Part shown: in pieces, positions 8,647 through 19,617 of the stretch
How positions within the stretch are numbered: position 1 is the first letter of the stretch
Layout: each line of letters starts with the position of its first letter
Origin: Comamonas terrigena NBRC 13299
GTDB taxonomy: Bacteria; Pseudomonadota; Gammaproteobacteria; Burkholderiales; Burkholderiaceae_C
Direction: 5' to 3'
NCBI RefSeq assembly: GCF_006740045.1
Contig: NZ_AP019749.1
Span: 124,001 to 188,000 of the forward strand
DNA length: 64,000 nt
Notes under the pieces: generated by a model
Told to the model about the DNA's origin: nothing
Database searches by the model: none
Seen by the model: the letters and a program-made list of their open reading frames with translations, nothing else
Made by a program: the position numbers and the translations under genes

Positions 8647-9669
8647 ATGGGCCGCATGGCTTTCGACCTCACCCTTTGGAAGCACCGGGCCACACGCCTG
8701 CTGCGCCCCGTACAGCCCGTGATCGATTCGGTACAGCTGTGGCTGCAGGCCGATGGATTGCGCATGAGTGCCGCGCTGTCGTTCTACGGCATGCTCAGCC
8801 TGTCGCCGCTGCTGCTGCTGATCGTGGCGCTGCTGGGCTGGTGGCTGGATCGCTCGGTGATCGAAAGCGAGCTGCTGGACCAGGCCAGTGCGGTGATGGG
8901 CAACCAGGGCGCTTCGGTGCTCAAAGCCGCCATGGCCAGTGCCCAGACCAAGAAGGAAGGCCTGCTGGCATCGGCGCTGAGTCTGGTGCTGCTGGCCTCG
9001 GGCGCCACCGGGGTGTTTGCGGAACTGCAGAACTCATTACGCAAGCTGTGGGTGGTGGGCCGCGATGTGCCGCCCGAGCCCGCCAAACCCTGGTGGAGCA
9101 TGGCCACCATCCGCCTGCGCGGCCTGGGCTATGTGGTGGTGCTGGGGCTAATGCTGCTGGTGTCCATGGTGCTGTCCACCGGGCTCAAGCTGGCGTCGGA
9201 CTGGGCCGGCACGGTGCTGCCGATTGCGCCGCTGGGCCAGGTGATGCTGGTGGTCAACGAGTTGGTGTCGTTCGCCGTGTCCGTGGCGCTGTTCTGGGGC
9301 GTGATGCGCCTGGGCAGCGGGCCCAAACCCCCGACGCGTTACCTGGTGTTCGGCGCCATGGTGGGCGCGGCGCTGTTCTCCGTGGGCAAACAGGCATTTG
9401 CCTGGTATCTGTCCACTGCTGCCGTGGTGTCGGCCTATGGTGCGGCCGGTTCGTTGGTGGTGCTGCTGATGTGGATTTACTTCACCTCGGCCATCCTGCT
9501 GTACGCAGCGGCCTGTGCGCGGGCTTTCGGTGCCACCCAGCCCCCGGTGTTCGGCATGCCGCGCAACTGGCAGGACCCGCTGGCGGTCGCGCCGCCGGCC
9601 ACGGCGCAACCGCCCGTGCCAACCACACCCACCGCGCCGCAACCGGCGTACGGCGGGCTGCAGCACTAG
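8647..9669 (+). CDS. YihY/BrkB-family inner-membrane protein
   Basis: 340 residues from ATG 8647 (ATG 8656 is equally possible; neither has a strong ribosome-binding site). The YihY/RbN signature is seen in LRMSAALSFYGMLSLSPLLLLIVALLG near residue 40. About six membrane segments follow, including LLASALSLVLLASGATGVFAELQ, YVVVLGLMLLVSMVLSTGL and LVVLLMWIYFTSAILLYAA, with the conserved YGAAGSLVVLLMWIY block. The C-terminal ~40 residues are Pro/Ala/Thr-rich and probably disordered. The family was once called RNase BN or BrkB; its function is unsettled. It appears to be a single gene. Confidence 0.85.
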   Translation: MGRMAFDLTLWKHRATRLLRPVQPVIDSVQLWLQADGLRMSAALSFYGMLSLSPLLLLIVALLGWWLDRSVIESELLDQASAVMGNQGASVLKAAMASAQTKKEGLLASALSLVLLASGATGVFAELQNSLRKLWVVGRDVPPEPAKPWWSMATIRLRGLGYVVVLGLMLLVSMVLSTGLKLASDWAGTVLPIAPLGQVMLVVNELVSFAVSVALFWGVMRLGSGPKPPTRYLVFGAMVGAALFSVGKQAFAWYLSTAAVVSAYGAAGSLVVLLMWIYFTSAILLYAAACARAFGATQPPVFGMPRNWQDPLAVAPPATAQPPVPTTPTAPQPAYGGLQH

Positions 9670-10149
9670 TCCGCGCCTTCCATGCAGAACGCTGCGGCAT
9701 TACGCCCCGCAGGGTGTGACCCATGGGGCTCCGCAGCGCTGCCGCCGTGCCGGTGGCAGCGGCCGAAGGCTTTGGTCTGGGCAGGCCGTTGTCGATGCGC
9801 TGCAGGGATGGATGCGCCGCTCGTCTGTTGTGCTCAGCGCCTTTCGATACGCATGTAGCAAACCGTTTCCGGGGCCTCAGGGTTGTCCCTGGGAACGCGA
9901 AAACCGCGGCGGCGCAGCTGTCATCTGCGTTACCCAAAACGGTTGGGGTTTGCCCTTGTGGTTCTGCATTGCAGAACACCCCTCTTGTTTGCAGCCCCTG
10001 GCTTGTTGAGCATGGAGACAGCGCGAGGCCCGTGCTGCATGGCAGCAGGGCCTGGTGATCCAGACTCAACAAGGAGCGAGACATGCGTGGTGACACATGG
10101 CGCGCCGCCGCCGGGCAACCGGATGGCGGCCGATGGAGGAGGTTCTGAG
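9670..10149. other. Long leader of the first liv operon
   Basis: 480 bases without a gene of its own; the livH frame stays open leftward but shows no family sequence before 10150. It holds CAGGG-TTGT-CCCTG (9878-9891) and a perfect GTTCTGC-ATT-GCAGAAC palindrome (9961-9977). These are candidate operator sites for the downstream transporter. Confidence 0.5.
9961..9977. promoter_or_regulatory. Perfect 7-bp inverted repeat upstream of liv operon
   Basis: GTTCTGC-ATT-GCAGAAC, an exact palindrome with a 3-base centre, about 170 bases before livH. The size fits a dimeric repressor site. No regulator gene is adjacent. Confidence 0.4.
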
Positions 10150-11013
10150 ATGGACGTCTTCCTGCAGCAAGTACTCAACGGCCTGACGCTGGGCGGCATC
10201 TACGGCCTGGTGGCCCTGGGCCTGACGCTGGTGTACGGCATTTTGCATGTGCCCAATTTCGCGCACGGCGGTTTCTACATGATCGGTGCCTTTGTGGCAC
10301 TGCACGCCATGGTGGCCTGGAGCTGGGGGTACTGGTCGGCCATGGTGATGGCGGCGGTGACCGTGGCGGTGCTGGGCATCGTCAGCGAACGGCTGGTGTT
10401 CCACCCGCTGCGCAAGGCTTCCCCACTGCACCCCAAGATCGCTTCCATCGGCCTGCTGCTGTTCCTGGAAGCAGGGGCGCAGGCCGTGTGGGGCGCGGAC
10501 TTCCAGCGCCTGCCCACGCCCTACACCAGCGTGATCGAAATGGGCGGCCTGACGGCCCCGGCCCAGCGCCTGCTGATCATTGCCGCAGCGTTTGCGCTGA
10601 TGGTGGCGCTGCACCTGTTCCTGACGCGCACCACCACCGGCTCCACCATCATTGCCATGGCGCAGAACCGCGAAGGCGCGTCGCTGGTGGGCATCGATGC
10701 CAACCGCGTGGCGATGATGACGTTTGCCATCTCCGGTGCGCTGGCTGCCGTGGCGGCCACGCTGTATGCGCCCATCAACCTGGTCTATCCGGCCATGGGG
10801 CAGCTGGTCATCACCAAGGCCTTTGTGATCATCATCCTGGGCGGCATGGGCAGCATCCCGGGGGCGGTGCTGGGCGGGCTGATCATCGGCTTCGCCGAGA
10901 GTTTCGGGGCCTACTATATCTCCACCGACTACAAGGACATCATCGCCTTCGTGCTGTTGGTGATCATCCTGTCGCTGCGCCCGCAGGGCCTGTTTGCCAA
11001 GAGGGGGCACTGA
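10150..11013 (+). CDS. livH: Branched-chain amino acid-type ABC transporter permease LivH
   Basis: 287 residues from ATG 10150, preceded by GGAGGAGG. LivH features are GLTLGGIYGLVALGLTLVYG near the start, NFAHGGFYMIGAFVAL, and the ABC-facing loop MAQNREGASLVGIDANRV, then VITKAFVIIILGGMGSIPGA. It forms the inner-membrane channel with LivM for import of branched-chain amino acids or, in this family, aromatic and other organic acids. First gene of livH-livM-livG-livF-binding protein, all co-oriented with 0-3-base gaps or overlaps up to livF. Confidence 0.93.
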   Translation: MDVFLQQVLNGLTLGGIYGLVALGLTLVYGILHVPNFAHGGFYMIGAFVALHAMVAWSWGYWSAMVMAAVTVAVLGIVSERLVFHPLRKASPLHPKIASIGLLLFLEAGAQAVWGADFQRLPTPYTSVIEMGGLTAPAQRLLIIAAAFALMVALHLFLTRTTTGSTIIAMAQNREGASLVGIDANRVAMMTFAISGALAAVAATLYAPINLVYPAMGQLVITKAFVIIILGGMGSIPGAVLGGLIIGFAESFGAYYISTDYKDIIAFVLLVIILSLRPQGLFAKRGH

Positions 11014-11015
11014 GC

Positions 11016-11990
11016 ATGAGCGGATTGTTTGACAGCAAACTGGCCTGGGGCGCCCTGCTGCTGCTGGCCATCGCCTTTCCCTGGATCGCCGGCAACGACT
11101 ACTTCCTGACGGTGATGAGCACGGCCTACATCTTTGCCATCGCCACCCTGGGGCTGAACCTGATCACCGGCTACACCGGTCAGCTGAACCTGGCGCATGC
11201 CGGCTTCATGGCGGTGGGGGCGTACACCGTGGGCATTCTGACCGTGGACCACGGCTGGACGTTCTGGGCCTCGCTGCTGATGTCCGGCGTGGTGTGCGTG
11301 GCGCTGGGCTATGTGATCGGCATCATCTCGCTGCGTCTCAAAGGCCATTACTTCTCGATCTTCACGCTGTGCGTGGGCTACATCATGTTCCTGGTGATCG
11401 AGAAGTGGGAAGGACTGACCCGCGGCACGGTGGGCATCATGGGCATCCCCGAGCCCGAGGCCATTGGCGCGCTGACGTTCGACACGCCGCTGAGCCTGTA
11501 CTACTTCGTGCTGTGCTTTCTGGTGCTGCTGGTGTGGGTGAAGCGCCGCATCGTGAAGTCGCTGCTGGGGCGCACATTCATCGCCATCCGCAACAGCGAC
11601 GAGCTGGCCGAGGCGCTGGGCATCAACCTGATGCGCAACAAGGTACTGGCCTTCATGCTGAGCGTGTTCTATGCCGGCATTGCCGGGGGCCTGTATGCCG
11701 GCTTCGTGCGCTTCATCGGCCCCGACATGGCAGCCGTGCACCACACCTTCGACATGATGATCTTCGCCATGGTGGGCGGCATGGGCACGGTGCTGGGCCC
11801 GCTGCTGGGCGCCATCGGCATGCCGTGGATCACACAGTACCTGCAGTTCCTGCAGGAGTTCCGTTTCATCGTGTTCGGCCCCATTTTGGTGGCGCTGGTG
11901 ATTTTCATGCCCTACGGTGTGGTGGGCAGTTTCATGGCCTGGCGCACACGCCGTGCCACCAAGGAAGGGAAGGCCCATGCTGCAGATTGA
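11016..11990 (+). CDS. livM: Branched-chain amino acid-type ABC transporter permease LivM
   Basis: 324 residues, starting 2 bases after the livH stop. LivM hallmarks are LGLNLITGYTGQLNLAHAGFMAVGAYTVG near residue 40, the RLKGHYFSIFTLCVGYI segment and the coupling loop TFIAIRNSDELAEALGIN, then AMVGGMGTVLGPLLGA. It is the second subunit of the heterodimeric permease. The end overlaps livG by 14 bases, indicating translational coupling. Confidence 0.93.
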   Translation: MSGLFDSKLAWGALLLLAIAFPWIAGNDYFLTVMSTAYIFAIATLGLNLITGYTGQLNLAHAGFMAVGAYTVGILTVDHGWTFWASLLMSGVVCVALGYVIGIISLRLKGHYFSIFTLCVGYIMFLVIEKWEGLTRGTVGIMGIPEPEAIGALTFDTPLSLYYFVLCFLVLLVWVKRRIVKSLLGRTFIAIRNSDELAEALGINLMRNKVLAFMLSVFYAGIAGGLYAGFVRFIGPDMAAVHHTFDMMIFAMVGGMGTVLGPLLGAIGMPWITQYLQFLQEFRFIVFGPILVALVIFMPYGVVGSFMAWRTRRATKEGKAHAAD

Positions 11991-12741
11991 ACACCTGACC
12001 AAGAAGTTCGGTGGGCTGGCCGCAGTCAACGACGTCACTACCACCATCGAGCAAGGCAAGATCAACGCCATCATCGGGCCCAACGGCGCAGGCAAGACCA
12101 CGTTCTTCAACCTGATCAGCTCCATGCACAAGCCCACCAGCGGCACCATCACTTTCGACGGGCAGGACGTGACCTCGCTGCGCCCGGACCAGGTGGCCCG
12201 GCTGGGCGTGGCGCGCACCTTCCAGACCACGGCGCTGTTCGACCGTGCCACGGTGCTGGACAACCTGATCGTGGGCCACCGCCTGCGCACGCAATCCGGT
12301 CTCTGGGATGTGCTGCGCGGCTCCAGCCGCCTGCGCGAGGAGGAGCGCGTGTGCCGCGAGAAGGCGCGCGAGGCGCTGGACTTTGTGGGCCTGTCGCCCA
12401 TCGCCAACCGCGTGGCGGGCGACATCTCGCAGGAAGAGCGCAAGCGCGTGGCGTTCGCGCTGGCGCTGGCCACCGACCCCAAGCTGATGCTGCTCGATGA
12501 ACCTGCCGGCGGCGTGAACCCGGAGGAAACCGAAGGCCTGGCCGAGCTGATCCGCAAGATCGTGCGCCATGGCATCACGGTGGCGCTGATCGAACACAAG
12601 ATGGGCATGATCATGAGCCTGGCCGACAAGATCCTGGTGCTGAGCTACGGCGAAAAAATCGCCGAAGGCACACCCGAAGAGATCCGCCGCAACCCTGCGG
12701 TGATCGATGCCTACCTGGGGAGCGAGCATGCTGAAATTTGA
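11977..12741 (+). CDS. livG: ABC transporter ATP-binding protein LivG
   Basis: 254 residues from ATG 11977. Walker A is [12 protein letters not shown] near residue 33. The LivG insert after the Q-loop follows [20 protein letters not shown]. The signature region [15 protein letters not shown] deviates from LSGG (ISQEE), and Walker B is [15 protein letters not shown]. LivG powers the LivHM permease together with LivF. It overlaps livM (14 bases) and livF (14 bases). The altered signature is worth noting, but the protein is otherwise complete. Confidence 0.93.
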   Translation: MLQIEHLTKKFGGLAAVNDVTTTIEQGKINAIIGPNGAGKTTFFNLISSMHKPTSGTITFDGQDVTSLRPDQVARLGVARTFQTTALFDRATVLDNLIVGHRLRTQSGLWDVLRGSSRLREEERVCREKAREALDFVGLSPIANRVAGDISQEERKRVAFALALATDPKLMLLDEPAGGVNPEETEGLAELIRKIVRHGITVALIEHKMGMIMSLADKILVLSYGEKIAEGTPEEIRRNPAVIDAYLGSEHAEI

Positions 12742-13435
12742 GAACGTCTCGCTGAAATACGGCAGCTTTCTGGCGCTGGACCAGGTCAGCCTGCATGCGG
12801 ACAAGGGGGAGCTGGTGGTGCTGCTGGGCGCTAATGGCGCAGGCAAGAGTTCGCTGTTCCTCACGGCCAGCGGCATCCACAAGGCCGCCGGCGGCTCCAT
12901 CACCTGGGAAGGCCAGGAACTGGTGGGGCAGAAGCCCTCGGCCATCGTGCAGGGCGGTCTGGTGCAGTGCCCCGAGGGGCGCAAGCTGTTCCCGCAGATG
13001 ACGGTGCAGAAGAACCTGGAGCTGGGCGCCTATGTGCACCGCCGCGATCCGGGGCCCAGCCGCCAGACGCTGGAGGAGGTGCTGGAACTGTTCCCCATCC
13101 TGCGCCAGAAGAAGGACGACCCGGCCGGCTCGCTGTCCGGCGGCCAGCAGCAGATGGTGGCCATCGGCCGCGCCATGATGGGACGGCCCAAGGTGCTGCT
13201 GCTGGACGAGCCCTCGCTGGGCCTGGCGCCCCTGGTCATCAAGCAGATGTTCGAAGTCATCCAGCGCATCAACCAGGCGGGCACCACGGTGCTGCTGGCC
13301 GAGCAGAACGCCTATGCCGCGCTGAAGATTGCCCACCGCGCCTATGTGCTGGAGAACGGCCGCATCGTGCGCGAAGGCAAGCCGGCCGAGCTGCTGGCGG
13401 ATGACTCCATCCGCAAGGCGTACATCGGGGCCTGA
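12728..13435 (+). CDS. livF: ABC transporter ATP-binding protein LivF
   Basis: 235 residues from ATG 12728. Walker [12 protein letters not shown] is near residue 36, signature [16 protein letters not shown], Walker [15 protein letters not shown] and a C-terminal [22 protein letters not shown] block, all typical of LivF. It is the second ATPase of the importer. About 100 bases separate it from the binding-protein gene, which has its own ribosome-binding site. Confidence 0.93.
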   Translation: MLKFENVSLKYGSFLALDQVSLHADKGELVVLLGANGAGKSSLFLTASGIHKAAGGSITWEGQELVGQKPSAIVQGGLVQCPEGRKLFPQMTVQKNLELGAYVHRRDPGPSRQTLEEVLELFPILRQKKDDPAGSLSGGQQQMVAIGRAMMGRPKVLLLDEPSLGLAPLVIKQMFEVIQRINQAGTTVLLAEQNAYAALKIAHRAYVLENGRIVREGKPAELLADDSIRKAYIGA

Positions 13436-13535
13436 CACCCCGCAAAGCATCCAACGCAGCGTGAAGGGGCAGTGCTGCCTCTTCCGCGCCGCCACCGATT
13501 TTTGGCACGCGAAACCCATACACAAGGAGACAACC

Positions 13536-14702
13536 ATGCGCGCATTTCCCCAATTCACCCGCCGCCAGCTGACGGGCCTGGCCCTGGCCTGCGCGGCCGT
13601 GGCTGCCGGTCCTGCGATGGCCCAGGAAGTGGTCAAGATCGGCTACTCCGGCCCGCTGTCGGGCGGCGCCGCGCAGTACGGCAAGAACGCGCTGGACGGC
13701 ATGCAGATGGCCGTGGCCGAGATCAATGCGGCCAACCCCGAGATCGCCGGCAAGAAGGTCAAGTACGAGATCGTTCCGCTGGACGACAAGTACAACCCGT
13801 CCGAGACCGCCATCAACGCCCAGCGCCTGGTGCAGCAGCACAAGACGGCGGCCATTCTGGTGCCGCATTCGGGCGGCATCTACGCGCTGCAGACCACCAA
13901 CGAACGCAGCAACTTCATCGTGCTGGCCTATAGCTCGGTGCCGCAGATCACGGCGCGCGGCAACAAGCTGACGCTGCGCATTCCGCCCGAGTTCACCAGC
14001 TACATAGACCCCTTCTCCAAGTACGTGATGAACCGCTTTGGCAAGAAGGTGGCCATGGTCGGTGCCGACCACGATTACGCCAAGGCCTGGGCGGCGGCGT
14101 TCAAGCCTGGCTGGGAAAAGCTGGGCGGCACCGTGGTGGCCGAAAACCCCATGAGCTACAACCGCGCCACCGACTTCTACAGCGGCGTGAGCAAGGCGCT
14201 GGCGGCCAAGCCCGACGTGCTGTTCGTGGGCGGTGCATCCGAGCCCACGGCCCTGGTGGTCAAGCAGGCGCGCGAGCTGGGCTTCAAGGGCGGCTTCATC
14301 ATCATGGACCAGGCCAAGCTGGATGAAATGTCCCGCGTGGTCGGCGGCTATGCCACGCTGGAAGGTGCCATCGGCGTGATGCCGGTGTCCGAAGACACCA
14401 AGCCGGCCAACCAGGCCTTTGTCAAACGCTTTGGCCAGATGTTCCCGGGCCGCGTGCCGGGTTCGGAAGCGCAGTGGAACTACACCGCCGTGCACGCCAC
14501 GGCCAAGGCCATGCAGCTGGCCGGCACCTACAGCGATGCCAAGGCCATCCACGCCAAGCTCAACGATGGCTACAAGGCACTGGCCCCCGATGTGAACCCC
14601 GGTGGCGTGATGGGCGTGGACGACAAGGGCGGCACCCTGACCACGGAACGCGGCGCGGCGGTGAAGGACGGCAAGATCGAAGCCGTTTCCACCGTCAAGT
14701 GA
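13536..14702 (+). CDS. Periplasmic substrate-binding protein of the first Liv transporter
   Basis: 388 residues from ATG 13536, preceded by AAGGAGA. The signal peptide includes FTRRQLTGLALACAAVAAGPAMA, with cleavage expected before QEVVKIGYSGPLSGGAAQYG, the standard type I periplasmic-binding fold start. Further family segments are PHSGGIYALQTTNERSN and GADHDYAKAWAAAFKPGWEK. In soil betaproteobacteria many such LivK-like proteins bind aromatic or alicyclic acids rather than leucine. The neighbouring alicyclic-acid genes make that plausible here, by inference only. Last gene of the operon; an intrinsic terminator follows. Confidence 0.9.
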   Translation: MRAFPQFTRRQLTGLALACAAVAAGPAMAQEVVKIGYSGPLSGGAAQYGKNALDGMQMAVAEINAANPEIAGKKVKYEIVPLDDKYNPSETAINAQRLVQQHKTAAILVPHSGGIYALQTTNERSNFIVLAYSSVPQITARGNKLTLRIPPEFTSYIDPFSKYVMNRFGKKVAMVGADHDYAKAWAAAFKPGWEKLGGTVVAENPMSYNRATDFYSGVSKALAAKPDVLFVGGASEPTALVVKQARELGFKGGFIIMDQAKLDEMSRVVGGYATLEGAIGVMPVSEDTKPANQAFVKRFGQMFPGRVPGSEAQWNYTAVHATAKAMQLAGTYSDAKAIHAKLNDGYKALAPDVNPGGVMGVDDKGGTLTTERGAAVKDGKIEAVSTVK

Positions 14703-14777
14703 GCTGCACGCCGCAGCGGTACCGCCAGCCGGTCTGCGGACCGGCGGGGACTGTTCCCTGCGGCATCCGTGCCATCG

Positions 14778-14805
14778 AAAAAACGCACCTCCGGGTGCGT
14801 TTTTT
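14778..14805 (+). terminator. Intrinsic terminator of the first liv operon
   Basis: AAAAAACGCACC pairs with GGTGCGTTTTTT around a 4-base loop, ending in a T6 run. It stops the binding-protein transcript about 75 bases after its stop codon. Confidence 0.85.
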
Positions 14806-14873
14806 CTTCCCTCGCGGACGGGGAAATGCACGAGGGGTAATGGGTGCGAGGAGGGCTTTGCACCCCGTGAAAA

Positions 14874-14908
14874 CAGCAACAGCTCCCGATGAAGGAGCTG
14901 CTGCAAAG
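14874..14908 (-). terminator. Terminator of the minus-strand SDR
   Basis: GCAACAGCTCC and GGAGCTGCTGC form a stem with one mismatch. On the minus strand it is followed by TGTTTTC, about 45 bases after the SDR stop. Confidence 0.6.
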
Positions 14909-14948
14909 AGGGTGTGCAAGCGCCTGCGCGGTGCAGGCGCTGCGCGGA

Positions 14949-15722
14949 TCAGAACAGGCTGGCGCCGCCGTCGATCACCAGGGCCTGGCCCGTCATGTGG
15001 CGCGAGGCATCGGAGGCCAGATAGGCCACGGCGCCCTTCAGGTCCTCTTCGTTGCCGATGCGGCGCAGCGGCGCGCGCGCGATGATGGCGTCGCCGATCT
15101 TGTCGATCAGGCCGTTGGCCAGCTTGCTGGGGAAGAAGCCCGGGCAGATCGAGTTGACGCGGATGCCATACGGTCCCCATTCCGATGCCAGCACCTTGGC
15201 CAGGTGCACGGCCGCGGCCTTGGAGGTGTTGTAGGCCACGGTGTTCATGCCGGGCGGCGTGCCCTTGAAGGCGGCGACCGAGGCGGTGATGATCACATTG
15301 CCGCGGCCCTTGGGAATCATCACGCGCTTGCCCACTTCGCGGGTCAGAAAGAACGGCGCGTTGACGTTCAGGTTCATCACCTTGTGCCAGGCTTCGTCGG
15401 GATAGTCCTCGGCCTTGGCACCCCAGGTGGCCCCGGCGTTGTTGACCAGGATGTCGATGTCCTTGCAGCGTGCCAGCACGTCGTCCACCAGACCGGGAAT
15501 GCTGTCGAATTTCTGCAGGTCGTTAGTGAAGGTTTCCACCTCGTAGCCCAGCCCTTGCAGGTGCGCCTTGGCCTCGGCCAGTTCATCGGCCTTGCGGGCG
15601 GTGATGGCCAGTCTTGCCCCCATCTCGCCCAGGGCTTCGGCCATTTGCAGGCCCAGGCCGCGCGAGCCGCCGGTGATCAGGGCGGTCTTGCCCGTCAGGT
15701 CAAACAATGCTTTCACGCTCAT
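14949..15722 (-). CDS. Short-chain dehydrogenase/reductase
   Basis: 257 residues from ATG 15722, chosen for the AAGGAGA just upstream (the frame runs 17 codons further without conservation). TGGSRGLG is the cofactor loop near residue 17, NNAGATWG near 95, catalytic Ser in ITASVAAF and Tyr-x-x-x-Lys in YNTSKAA. A Thr/Arg pair after strand 2 (AITARKADE) suggests NADP(H). Related to SDRs annotated as gluconate or 3-oxoacyl-ACP reductases; the substrate is not deducible. It lies downstream of the IclR gene on the same strand, at the end of the alicyclic-acid region. Confidence 0.9.
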   Translation of the reverse strand: MSVKALFDLTGKTALITGGSRGLGLQMAEALGEMGARLAITARKADELAEAKAHLQGLGYEVETFTNDLQKFDSIPGLVDDVLARCKDIDILVNNAGATWGAKAEDYPDEAWHKVMNLNVNAPFFLTREVGKRVMIPKGRGNVIITASVAAFKGTPPGMNTVAYNTSKAAAVHLAKVLASEWGPYGIRVNSICPGFFPSKLANGLIDKIGDAIIARAPLRRIGNEEDLKGAVAYLASDASRHMTGQALVIDGGASLF

Positions 15723-15864
15723 GGACTGTCTCCTTCTAGGAATGGGGAAAAGGCGTTGAAATTCACGGCACATGCTAGGGCGTGCGCCGGTGCGGCGCTG
15801 TCCTCTAGGTAACTGTGCGTCCTGCGCGGGACAGGCGGCGACAGGAGGGGGAAAGAAGCGCGCC

Positions 15865-16668
15865 TCAGGCCTTGTAGATGGCCTGCTGCAGACGGCGCAC
15901 CATGCGCTCTAGCTCGGGCTTGGCGCGCTGCATCAGGAATTCGGGCGAGACCAGCCGCGTGGGCCCGCCGCAGCTGATGACCATCAGCGGCAGCCCGCGC
16001 CCGGGCGAGAACGCCAGCGCGATGGCATTGACATGCTCCAGCCAGTCGCCGAAGGAGCAGGTCAGCCAGGGCTGGGCACGTTCCTTGGCTGCAGGCCACA
16101 GCGGCGCCTGGGCCTGCGCCGCTGCCCATTGTTCGGGGGCGTGGGCCTGCAGATAGTCCAGCGCTTCCTGCCGGTCGGCGGCCGAGCAGGCGGCCAGCCA
16201 GGCGCGGCCCATGGCCGTGGTGGCCAGCGGAATGCGCGAGCCCATGTCCAGATCCGAGACGATGGGCTGCGGACAGGGGCAGTGCTCGATGTAGAGCATG
16301 TTGTGCCGGTCGCGCGTACCCAGCGCGATCTCGGCCTGGGCAAAGTCGGCCAGGCGCTGCATCAGCGGCCGTGCAATCTGGCGCACATCCAGCCCGGTCA
16401 GCATGGCGCTGCCCAGGGCCAGCGTGGCCGTGCCCAGGCGGTATTTGCCGGCATCAGGCACATGGATCAGATAGCCCAGCATGGTGAGCGTGCGTGTGAG
16501 GCGCGACACCGTGGATTTGGGCAGACCGCAGCGCTGCGCGATCTCCTGGTTGCCCAGCAGCTTCTCGCCCGAGCGAAAGCAGGACAGCACCTCCAGCCCG
16601 CGCGCCAGCGCCGTCACAAAGTGGCGATCGTCTTCCGGCGCGGTAGTGGACAGCTGGGGGGCGGGCAT
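15865..16668 (-). CDS. IclR-family transcriptional regulator
   Basis: 267 residues. The N-terminal winged HTH (VTALARGLEVLSCFRSGEKLLGNQEIAQRCGLPKSTVSRLTRTL) and C-terminal effector domain (SRIPLATTAMGRAWLAA, AIALAFSPGRGLPLMVISCGG) are complete. IclR regulators sense small organic acids and often control aromatic or alicyclic catabolism. It lies between the Bug receptor (upstream, 80-base gap) and an SDR (downstream), same strand, so its targets may include those genes and the bad/ali operon. Confidence 0.92.
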   Translation of the reverse strand: MPAPQLSTTAPEDDRHFVTALARGLEVLSCFRSGEKLLGNQEIAQRCGLPKSTVSRLTRTLTMLGYLIHVPDAGKYRLGTATLALGSAMLTGLDVRQIARPLMQRLADFAQAEIALGTRDRHNMLYIEHCPCPQPIVSDLDMGSRIPLATTAMGRAWLAACSAADRQEALDYLQAHAPEQWAAAQAQAPLWPAAKERAQPWLTCSFGDWLEHVNAIALAFSPGRGLPLMVISCGGPTRLVSPEFLMQRAKPELERMVRRLQQAIYKA

Positions 16669-16747
16669 GGCTCCACCTTAGGGCAAGCCGGTCGGCGGCG
16701 CTGTCACGTGGGTGCAGCGGGCCATGGGGACGGCTGCGGCCTGCGCT

Positions 16748-17764
16748 TCATTCCGCGCGGATCTTCTGCTGGGCAATCAAGGTGCCCAGCAACTGCGCTT
16801 CCTGCTGCAGCTTGGCCTTGAAAGCCAGGGTGGCCAGGGGCACAGTTTCCGCACCCAGATCCGCATACCGGCGCGCCACATCAGGGTGGGCCAGGGCCTG
16901 GGCCACGGCCGCATCCATGCGGCGTATCACAGCCTCGGGCGTGCCCTTGGGCGCCCACATGCCGAACCAGATGTCCAGGTCCGCACCCGGAAAGCCCTGC
17001 TCGGCCACGGTGGGCACATCGGGGAAGAAGGGCGAACGCTTGCTGCTGACAATGCCCAGCAGCCGGACCTTGCCGCTGCGGATATGCTGGAATGCGATTC
17101 CCGGGTCGCAGACGAAGTCGGCCTGGTTGGCCATCACGTCCTGCAAGGCCGGGGCAGCACCCCGGTAGGGAGCATGCACAAAGTCCACCTTGGTGGCCTG
17201 TTTGAACAGCTCGCAGGCCAGATGGGGCGCGGTGCCGGTGCCGGCCGAGGCGAACGACAGCTCCTTGCCCGGCGTGCTGCCCAGCCGGACCAGGGAGGGC
17301 ACATCGGTGGCGGCCAGGCCCGGGCGGCTCACCAGGTACATCTGGGTTTTGCCCAGGCCGGCCACCGGCAGCAGGTCCCTGGCCGGCAGCACGGGAAATT
17401 TGAACAGCGAGGGGTTGGCCGTCTCCACCGTGGTGGGCGCCACCAGAAAGGTATGCCCGTCCGCCGGGGCACGGGCCACCTCTGCCACGGCAATATTGCC
17501 GCTGGCACCGGGCTTGTTGTCGATGACCACCGGCTGCCCCAACTGGTCCGACAGGGCTTTGCCCACCAGGCGGGCCATCACATCGGTGGTGCCACCCGGG
17601 GCGAAGCCGACCACGATGCGCAAGGGTTTGGCAGGCCACACCGGATCGGCGGCCAGCGCCGTTCCGGCCAGCCACAGCGCTGCACAGGCAGCGGCCGCCT
17701 GGGCGAGCGCATGGCGGCGCGGGGGCCGTGGCCTGTGGGCGAAAGGGCGCAGGGTGGTTGTCAT
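16748..17764 (-). CDS. Bug/TctC-family substrate receptor
   Basis: 338 residues from ATG 17764, preceded by AAGGAGA. The N-terminus is Arg/Pro-rich and then hydrophobic (LAQAAAACAALWLAGTALA), with likely cleavage before ADPVWPAKPLRIVVGFAPGG, a classic Bug start. Other signatures are DNKPGASGNIAVAEVARA and VDFVHAPYRGAAPALQDV. It follows aliA by about 115 bases on the same strand, so an alicyclic or aromatic acid is a reasonable ligand guess. No tctAB genes are present. Confidence 0.9.
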   Translation of the reverse strand: MTTTLRPFAHRPRPPRRHALAQAAAACAALWLAGTALAADPVWPAKPLRIVVGFAPGGTTDVMARLVGKALSDQLGQPVVIDNKPGASGNIAVAEVARAPADGHTFLVAPTTVETANPSLFKFPVLPARDLLPVAGLGKTQMYLVSRPGLAATDVPSLVRLGSTPGKELSFASAGTGTAPHLACELFKQATKVDFVHAPYRGAAPALQDVMANQADFVCDPGIAFQHIRSGKVRLLGIVSSKRSPFFPDVPTVAEQGFPGADLDIWFGMWAPKGTPEAVIRRMDAAVAQALAHPDVARRYADLGAETVPLATLAFKAKLQQEAQLLGTLIAQQKIRAE

Positions 17765-17880
17765 CGCAGTCTCCTTGGCTCGGGTGAGGACGGCCCCCGG
17801 CCGTGGGTGTGCACGGCCCGGGGACAACGCAGGTGTGGGCCCCTTCCATACGGGGCCACCGCACGCGGGGGATGCTGTGG

Positions 17881-19533
<1,653 letters not shown>

Positions 19534-19617
19534 GGAAGCTCTCCACAGGCAAAGGGGATGGCGCGAGAACGGGGCGTGGTGCTGCGCGCCAGGAGGGAAG
19601 CTGGGTGCGCGCTGCCG